A stretch of 47,892 nt of DNA from NCBI RefSeq assembly GCF_001897685.1, contig NZ_MKUG01000063.1:1-47892 (forward strand), written 5' to 3'. The notes beneath the pieces were generated by a model. The model made no database searches, was not told where the DNA came from, and saw only the letters and a program-made list of their open reading frames with translations. The position numbers were made by a program, and so were the translations under genes. This DNA is from Thiobacillus sp. 65-1402. GTDB lineage: Bacteria > Pseudomonadota > Gammaproteobacteria > Burkholderiales > Thiobacillaceae. Shown here one piece after another: positions 43,241 to 47,892 of this stretch (within the stretch, counting starts at the first letter, position 1; every line of letters starts with the position of its first letter).

Positions 43241-44419
43241 ATGCGCAAACTCTGGTTGCTTTTCGCCCAATCCGCCACGGTGGCTCTGGGCGTGTTGTTC
43301 ATCATCGTGCTGTTCAAGCCCGATCTCCTGCACTGGCAAAGCCGGCAGCCAGACCTCACCATTCAGCAGGTGCAGCATGCGGCGACCGGCGGACCCGCCG
43401 CAAGCGCTTCCTTCGCCCCCGCCGCGAAAAAGGTCATCCCGACGGTGGTCAACGTTTTCACCCAGCAAAAGGTGCGCAGCCCGGCCCATCCCGCGCTGCA
43501 GGACCCGATCTTTCGCTATTTCTTCGGCGACCGGCTGGATTCACGGCCGCGCGAGGTATCCAACCTCGGCTCGGGCGTGATCGTCAGCCCGAACGGCTAC
43601 ATCCTGACCAACCACCATGTGATCGAGGCCGCCGATCAAATCCGCGTTGCGCTGGCAGACGGCCAGACGCTGCCGGCACGGGTGGTGGGCGCCGACCCCG
43701 AAACCGACCTGGCGGTATTGAAGATCGATACCGACAACCTGCCCGCCATCACCTTCGCCCGGCCCGACAGCCTACAGGTCGGCGACTGGGTGCTGGCGGT
43801 AGGCAATCCGTTCGGCGTCGGCCAGACCGTCACCGCAGGGATCGTCAGCGCGCTTGGGCGCACCCATCTCGGCATCAACACCTTCGAGAATTTCATTCAG
43901 ACCGATGCCGCCATCAATCCGGGCAACTCGGGCGGTGCGCTGGTCGACGCGGCGGGCAATCTGGTGGGGGTCAACAGCGCCATCTACTCGCGCACCGGCG
44001 GCTCGCAAGGCATCGGCTTTGCCATTCCGGTCAGCATCGCGCGCCAGGTGATGGAACAGATCGTCAAGACCGGCAGCGTGACGCGCGGCTGGATCGGCAT
44101 CGAAGTGCAGGATCTGACGCCCGAACTGGCGGAATCCTTCAGCCTGAAAAATGCCGAAGGCGCATTGATCGCGGGCGTGCTGAAAGGCGGCCCGGCCGAC
44201 GCCGGCGGCATCCGCCCGGGCGACATCCTGCTGGCGGTCAACGGCAATGCCGTGACCGACTCGGCCTCGCTGCTGAACCTGATTGCCGCCCTCAAGCCCG
44301 GCATCGACACCCAGCTCACGGTGGCGCGCAAGCAGCAATCGCTGAACCTGAAAGTCCAGGTCGGGCGGCGCCCCATGCAACGTGCGCTGGAGCAGGCGCA
44401 GGAACCCGAACTCAACTAG
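43241..44419 (+). CDS. DegS/DegQ-like periplasmic serine protease (HtrA family)
   Basis: 392 residues from the ATG at 43241. An N-terminal membrane anchor (about residues 11-25) without a cleavage site is followed by the trypsin-like domain with His126 (LTNHHVIEA), Asp156 (ETDLAVLKI) and Ser230 (NPGNSGGALVD). One PDZ domain (about 270-375) follows. One PDZ and a membrane anchor are the DegS layout, the protease that starts the sigma-E envelope-stress cascade. No rseA/rpoE is adjacent, but an unrelated ECF/anti-sigma pair lies 2.5 kb away. Confidence 0.92.
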   Translation: MRKLWLLFAQSATVALGVLFIIVLFKPDLLHWQSRQPDLTIQQVQHAATGGPAASASFAPAAKKVIPTVVNVFTQQKVRSPAHPALQDPIFRYFFGDRLDSRPREVSNLGSGVIVSPNGYILTNHHVIEAADQIRVALADGQTLPARVVGADPETDLAVLKIDTDNLPAITFARPDSLQVGDWVLAVGNPFGVGQTVTAGIVSALGRTHLGINTFENFIQTDAAINPGNSGGALVDAAGNLVGVNSAIYSRTGGSQGIGFAIPVSIARQVMEQIVKTGSVTRGWIGIEVQDLTPELAESFSLKNAEGALIAGVLKGGPADAGGIRPGDILLAVNGNAVTDSASLLNLIAALKPGIDTQLTVARKQQSLNLKVQVGRRPMQRALEQAQEPELN

Positions 44420-44431
44420 GGCCCGTCAACC

Positions 44432-46240
44432 CTAATCTCGCGGCCGCATCGTCTGCGTCAGCACCCGCACGCGGGTGGGATAGGCGTAGGCATCCCGCTC
44501 CATCGCCGGCAGCTGCCAACCGGCGGCGGTACGCGCCAGCCGCTGCAGCGCGGGATCCGGCAAGCGCAGGCTGGCCAGGATCAGCACATCGGACGGCGAA
44601 TACAGAGCGCCGTCGGCCAGCGCCGGCTCGGCCTGCAAGGTGGCCAGCAAGGGTCGCGCTTCGCGTCGCCAGCCCTTCCCGCTCCAGAACACCTGCCAGG
44701 CGGTATGCGCGAGTTGCCGTGCCCGGGCGCGCGATTGCGCGTTGCCGGTGGCCTCGGCATGATCGAGCAGCCCTTGCACGACATAGGCGTAGTCCTCCAG
44801 TTCGGCCTGCGGCAGTATCTGCCCGCGCGCCCTCGCCTTCATCAGATGCCGGCCCCTGACCAGCTGCGCCAGCAGGAATCGCTGCAGATGGTCGGCGCGT
44901 TGGCGATAGGCCGGATCGAGTCGAATGGCCTGGCTGAAAGCCGACAGCGCCAAGCCATTCAGGCCGGCATTCAGCTTGTCGTCCCTCGGCAGGCTGCGGG
45001 CGCGGCGCAAGGGACGCAGGATGTGCGCGGCATCGGCCAGCAGGCGGCGCTCGTCCGCCGTCGGAGTGCGGTATTCCGCAGGCAGATAACCGTCGTCGAA
45101 ACTGCGCGCGGCATCGAGCCGCCACACCCGCTGCGCCGCGGCATAGGCTGCGGGCGGCAGGTGCCGCTTCAATTCATCGGGCTCCCACAGATAGGTGGCG
45201 CCTTCCCGCCCGGCGGCATCCACCGCCGAGGTGCTGCTGTACAGGCCACCACTCGCATCCAGCAATTCGTCCTGCATGAAATCGAGCGTGCTGCGGGCAA
45301 TTTCACGGTAACGCGGCTGGCGCAGCACAGTCGCGGCACGCAAATAGAGCATCGCCAGATGCGCATTGTCGTAGAGCATTTTCTCGAAATGCGGCGTGTC
45401 CCATCCGGGATCGGTGGTGTAGCGGAAAAAACCGCCGCCGATATGATCGCGCAGCCCGCGCGCCGCCATCTGATCGAAGCTCAGGCGCAGGAATTCGGCC
45501 AGCCTGGCGTCCGGCTGCCGTGCCTGGCGCTCCAGCAGGGCATGCAGTTGCGGCGCCATCGGAAATTTGCTGACTTGGCCGAAGCCGCCATGGAGCGTGT
45601 CGGCTTCCTGCCAGGCGCCGGCGACGAACTGCTGCCAGGCGCGTGCGCTGCGTGCCGCCGTCAGCGGCGCACCGACGGGCTCCAGCGCAGGCGGCGGTGC
45701 CGCCTGCTGCGCCAAACGCCGGATGCCGGCCGAATCCGACGCCCAGCGTGCGGAGAGCTGGGACAGCAGCTTGCTGAAATCATCCGGCGGCGCATACAGC
45801 ACGACGAACGCCGGATAGCCCTCGGGGGTGACGAAGGCATTCAGCGGCCAGCCCGCCACACCATTGAGCCGCGAAGAAAACTCCTGCAAAGCCTCGTCCA
45901 GCCCGTTGTTGAGCTCGCGGTCGACCTTGACCGGAATGAAATCACGATTGAGCAACGCGGCAATCTGCGGGTTCCGGTAGCTTTCGCGCTGCATGACGTG
46001 GCACCAGTGGCAGGCGAAGTAGCCCACCGAAACGAACAGCAGCTTGTTCTCGCGCCGGGCGCGGACGAGGGCGTCGGCATTCCATTCCTGCCAGGCCACC
46101 GGATCGTCGCCGTGCAGGGCCAGGTAAGGCGACGGATGGCCGGCCAGCCGATTGGCCGGAGCGGCCGCTGCCGGCGTCGCAGGCAGTAGCAGAATCAGCA
46201 GCAGGACGGCAGCTGTCGTCGCGCGTTCAAACCCGGACAT
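44432..46240 (-). CDS. DUF255 (thioredoxin-fold plus six-hairpin) protein, exported
   Basis: 602 residues from the ATG at 46238-46240, which lies inside the 3' end of the anti-sigma gene (14 bp overlap). A signal peptide (AAVLLLILLLPATPAAAAPA) is followed by a thioredoxin-like domain with the redox motif CHWC (Cys77, Cys80) in YFACHWCHVMQRESY. An (alpha/alpha)6 glycosidase-like region covers about residues 170-560. The family (YyaL/SPATA20) is mostly cytosolic and poorly understood; an exported member is noteworthy. Translational overlap with the anti-sigma gene makes it part of the ECF operon, suggesting a periplasmic thiol-related job. Confidence 0.87.
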   Translation of the reverse strand: MSGFERATTAAVLLLILLLPATPAAAAPANRLAGHPSPYLALHGDDPVAWQEWNADALVRARRENKLLFVSVGYFACHWCHVMQRESYRNPQIAALLNRDFIPVKVDRELNNGLDEALQEFSSRLNGVAGWPLNAFVTPEGYPAFVVLYAPPDDFSKLLSQLSARWASDSAGIRRLAQQAAPPPALEPVGAPLTAARSARAWQQFVAGAWQEADTLHGGFGQVSKFPMAPQLHALLERQARQPDARLAEFLRLSFDQMAARGLRDHIGGGFFRYTTDPGWDTPHFEKMLYDNAHLAMLYLRAATVLRQPRYREIARSTLDFMQDELLDASGGLYSSTSAVDAAGREGATYLWEPDELKRHLPPAAYAAAQRVWRLDAARSFDDGYLPAEYRTPTADERRLLADAAHILRPLRRARSLPRDDKLNAGLNGLALSAFSQAIRLDPAYRQRADHLQRFLLAQLVRGRHLMKARARGQILPQAELEDYAYVVQGLLDHAEATGNAQSRARARQLAHTAWQVFWSGKGWRREARPLLATLQAEPALADGALYSPSDVLILASLRLPDPALQRLARTAAGWQLPAMERDAYAYPTRVRVLTQTMRPRD

Positions 46241-46961
46241 AGGTCCAGCCTTGCTGGAGCCGGGTGACGATTTCGCCGATGGCCGTCGGCGCCGTCCGGA
46301 TGGCGGGCAGCAGTTCCACCCGCTGTCCCTCGTCCGTAATCCGGGCGATGGACTGGGCGCATGCCACCCAATGCAGGTTGACATGGCGCTGCTTCATGCG
46401 CGCCATGCGCGCGGCGTAGGGACTGTGGCCCGCGCGCATCAGCTGGATGCCGCGGCTGTTGGCGATGACTTCAAGCTGCATCGTCCGCCCCTCCCGCTCC
46501 GCTTCGTCGAGCAGGCGCTCGGCCTGATCCAGCACCGCCTGCATCTTGTCCGGCGCGGCGCTGTCGAGATGCAGCATGACCCGGTTCGGGTCGGCCTCGT
46601 GCGCCAGGCTGACCGCCCGATAGCCGTCCAGGACGGTGGCCGGCGCGGCGGCCAGCGTACGCGATTCCACGCCGCGCAAGGCCCAGCCGCCGCTCAGTCC
46701 GGCAAGCAGAATGAGGCTGCCGAAGGCGCAGCGCTGCACGAACCGGCGCCGCGGCGCGCGGCGCGATTGCCGGCCGGCGGCAGCCGGCGGCGGCTCGGTG
46801 TACGCCAGCTTCACCATGCCCCGCAGGCTGCGCAGGGCGCAGACGCGCTGCGTCAGTTCCGCATCCCCGTGCATCCTGGCGATGAGCTTTTCGCTCTCGG
46901 CGACGTCGAGTTCGCCATCGATGAATGCATGCAGGATCTCGTCCGAAACGGTCGGGCTCAT
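46227..46961 (-). CDS. Membrane anti-sigma factor with a periplasmic DsrE-like domain
   Basis: 244 residues from an ATG with GAGGAGGGTGAA just upstream. Residues 1-50 are the helical anti-sigma part (VSDEILHAFIDGELDVAESE), without the H-x3-C-x2-C zinc motif of ZAS proteins. There is one membrane helix at about 79-97. Residues of about 112-244 resemble a DsrE/YchN domain (RVMLHLDSAA ... MQLEVIANSRGIQLMRAG ... VNLHWVACAQSIAR), with Cys201 near the usual DsrE cysteine position. DsrE proteins bind or transfer sulfane sulfur. The start overlaps the sigma stop by ATGA. The DsrE assignment is by motif resemblance. Confidence 0.78.
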   Translation of the reverse strand: MSPTVSDEILHAFIDGELDVAESEKLIARMHGDAELTQRVCALRSLRGMVKLAYTEPPPAAAGRQSRRAPRRRFVQRCAFGSLILLAGLSGGWALRGVESRTLAAAPATVLDGYRAVSLAHEADPNRVMLHLDSAAPDKMQAVLDQAERLLDEAEREGRTMQLEVIANSRGIQLMRAGHSPYAARMARMKQRHVNLHWVACAQSIARITDEGQRVELLPAIRTAPTAIGEIVTRLQQGWTYVRV

Positions 46962-47512
46962 TTCACCCTCCTCAGCTGCGGCTGCGCCGCAGGCTGCGGC
47001 ATTGCCGCATCCAGCAAGCTTTTCAGGCTCGCACGCGCACGCGACAGACGACTCATCACCGTACCGACCGGAATGCCGAGAATCCCGGCCACTTCGGCAT
47101 AGCCGAATTCTTCCAGGTCGACCAGCGTCAGCACCTGGCGCTGCCCCAGCGGCAGGCGCGCCACTGCGGCCCGCACGCAGGCAATCACCTGCTCGCGGTC
47201 GCAGCAAGCCTCGGGCGACGCGGCGCCGGATTCGAGCTCGTCCTGCCAGTCCTCGACAGCGTCGAAATCGCGCCGGCTGCGCAGGTGATCGAGCCAGCAG
47301 CGATTCATGATCGCCACCATCCAGGCCTTCAGCGCCGTCTCGTCGCGCAGCTGGGCACGCCGCACCCAGGCTTTGGACAGCGTTTCCTGCACCAGATCGT
47401 CGGCCAGCGCCGCGTCGTGGCACCAGGCATAGGCGATGCGGTAGAGCACCGGGCGCTGCGCCTCGATGCCGGGGCGGAACGGGCCAAACAGAAAACGGCT
47501 GATCATGGTCAT
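46958..47512 (-). CDS. ECF-type RNA polymerase sigma factor
   Basis: 184 residues. Region 2 at about 20-85 (LYRIAYAWCHDAALADDLVQETLSKAWV) and region 4 at about 108-165 (LPLGQRQVLTLVDLEEFGYAEVAGILGIPVGTVMSRLSRAR) are complete. No region 3, so it is a group 4 sigma. It heads an operon with the anti-sigma and the DUF255 gene. The start ATG at 47512 (or 47506, two codons in) has no ribosome-binding site and lies within a few bases of the start predicted from the promoter motif. The mRNA may be leaderless. Confidence 0.92.
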   Translation of the reverse strand: MTMISRFLFGPFRPGIEAQRPVLYRIAYAWCHDAALADDLVQETLSKAWVRRAQLRDETALKAWMVAIMNRCWLDHLRSRRDFDAVEDWQDELESGAASPEACCDREQVIACVRAAVARLPLGQRQVLTLVDLEEFGYAEVAGILGIPVGTVMSRLSRARASLKSLLDAAMPQPAAQPQLRRVK

Positions 47513-47520
47513 GTCGATGT

Positions 47521-47546
47521 GACGCGGAACAGGGTTCGTTTATTCC
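47521..47546 (-). promoter_or_regulatory. ECF-type promoter of the sigma operon
   Basis: The minus strand reads GGAATAA (47546-47540), a 15 bp spacer, then CGTC (47524-47521). The arrangement is typical of ECF promoters (GGAA -35 and CGTC -10) and is identical to the divergent one. Confidence 0.75.
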
Positions 47547-47568
47547 AGAAAAATTCGCCTGCCGGAAT

Positions 47569-47594
47569 GGAATAAGCGTGTCACTCGCTGCGTC
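47569..47594 (+). promoter_or_regulatory. ECF-type promoter of the DsrE gene
   Basis: GGAATAA (47569-47575), a 15 bp spacer, then CGTC (47591-47594). Transcription would start near 47601, giving a leader of about 50 nt that carries the GGAGA ribosome-binding site of the DsrE gene. Confidence 0.75.
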
Positions 47595-47651
47595 TTCTTC
47601 CCAGGCTTCGATAAAGCCGGTTTATTCAATATATCAATCAGGAGACTCACC

Positions 47652-47892
47652 ATGACACGCACTTTCGCCCCGCTACTGGCCGTTCTGCTGCTGGCAGCCG
47701 CCCCCATGGCCCACGCCGCCCCGCCGGCCGAGACTGCGGCCCCTGCCGCCGGTTCGGAAGAAAAGGTGGTCTATCACCTCAACGACAGCGAAAACGCGAT
47801 GGTCGCCTTGCGCAACGTGCAGAACCACCTCAACGCCAGCAGGGATGTCCATATTGCCGTCGTCGCCCACGGCAAGGGCATCGATTTCCTGC
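47652..47892 (+). CDS. Secreted DsrE-family protein, N-terminal part
   Basis: 80 residues are visible before the window ends. A signal peptide (LLAVLLLAAAPMAHA) is followed by the DsrE fold: VVYHLNDSENAMVALRNVQ, then an alpha helix, then VHIAVVAHGKGIDFL. This group (COG1416-like) is common in sulfur oxidisers. The gene faces the sigma operon across 139 bp, with an ECF promoter motif identical to that of the sigma gene. It is probably a target of that sigma. The conserved cysteine expected near the C-terminus lies beyond the edge. Confidence 0.82.
   Translation, partial: MTRTFAPLLAVLLLAAAPMAHAAPPAETAAPAAGSEEKVVYHLNDSENAMVALRNVQNHLNASRDVHIAVVAHGKGIDFL

Noticed and set aside
43241..44419. DegS-like protease as activator of the nearby ECF sigma
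   Set aside because: The pair is convergent and the anti-sigma lacks an RseA-like periplasmic region, so a functional link is not supported beyond proximity.

Overview
This 47.9 kb window comes from a GC-rich (about 60% or more) betaproteobacterium. It looks like a Thiobacillus-type or related Nitrosomonadales sulfur or methyl oxidiser. Reasons: an exosortase-B/PEP-CTERM exopolysaccharide locus of the methanolan (Eps) type, the tRNA-Thr/sspB/sspA/petCBA block, a PP0621-pilS-pilR block, and DsrE-family sulfur-relay-like proteins. The genus is inferred from gene content only.

Layout. 1-1355 (+): 3' end of recJ and a rhomboid protease. 1490-3941 (-): galE and two toxin-antitoxin modules (a decayed hepT beside an intact mntA; vapBC). 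4073-17289 (-): a tightly coupled surface-polysaccharide block (WecG/TagA transferase, four GT4-type and one GT2-type glycosyltransferases, a methyltransferase, a secreted beta-helix protein, Wzx flippase, O-antigen polymerase/ligase, fcl). 17572-27113 (-): a four-helix-bundle ORFan between fcl and gmd, then the Eps/exosortase core epsI-xrtB-epsG-epsF-epsE, epsL, a CPBP membrane protease and epsD. 27379-35604 (-): an unusual FadL+OmpA double-barrel protein, four PEP-CTERM proteins and the priming sugar transferase. 35945-39068 (+): PP0621-pilS-pilR. 39152-43087 (-): tRNA-Thr, sspB, sspA and the cytochrome bc1 operon. 43241-44419 (+): a DegS/DegQ-like protease. 44432-47512 (-): an operon of ECF sigma factor, membrane anti-sigma with a DsrE-like domain, and a DUF255 thioredoxin-fold protein. 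47652-end (+): a divergent secreted DsrE-family protein, cut by the window edge.

How the genes work together. EpsB-like transferase starts the lipid-linked glycan. The glycosyltransferases and the GalE/Gmd/Fcl sugar-nucleotide enzymes build it. Wzx flips it, the ligase/polymerase extends or transfers it, and EpsE/F/G/L control its length and export. XrtB is expected to process the PEP-CTERM proteins encoded alongside. Four matches to the -24/-12 sigma-54 promoter (GG-N10-GC) precede epsD, epsE and two PEP-CTERM genes, which points to RpoN control of the whole surface programme.

Most interesting observations. (1) The ECF sigma/anti-sigma-DsrE/DUF255 operon and the divergent DsrE gene share a pair of identical back-to-back promoter motifs, GGAATAA-N15-CGTC. 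This looks like a self-contained, autoregulated sulfur or redox sensing regulon. (2) A family of 7-bp tandem repeats (TTGNAAC/TTGAATC), often in an inverted two-arm arrangement, recurs about eleven times in the first 33 kb and not afterwards. In fcl it supplies the start codon and also part of the interior of the coding sequence. (3) There is a FadL/OmpA double-barrel fusion. (4) The hepT toxin gene carries both a frameshift and a nonsense mutation while its antitoxin is intact.
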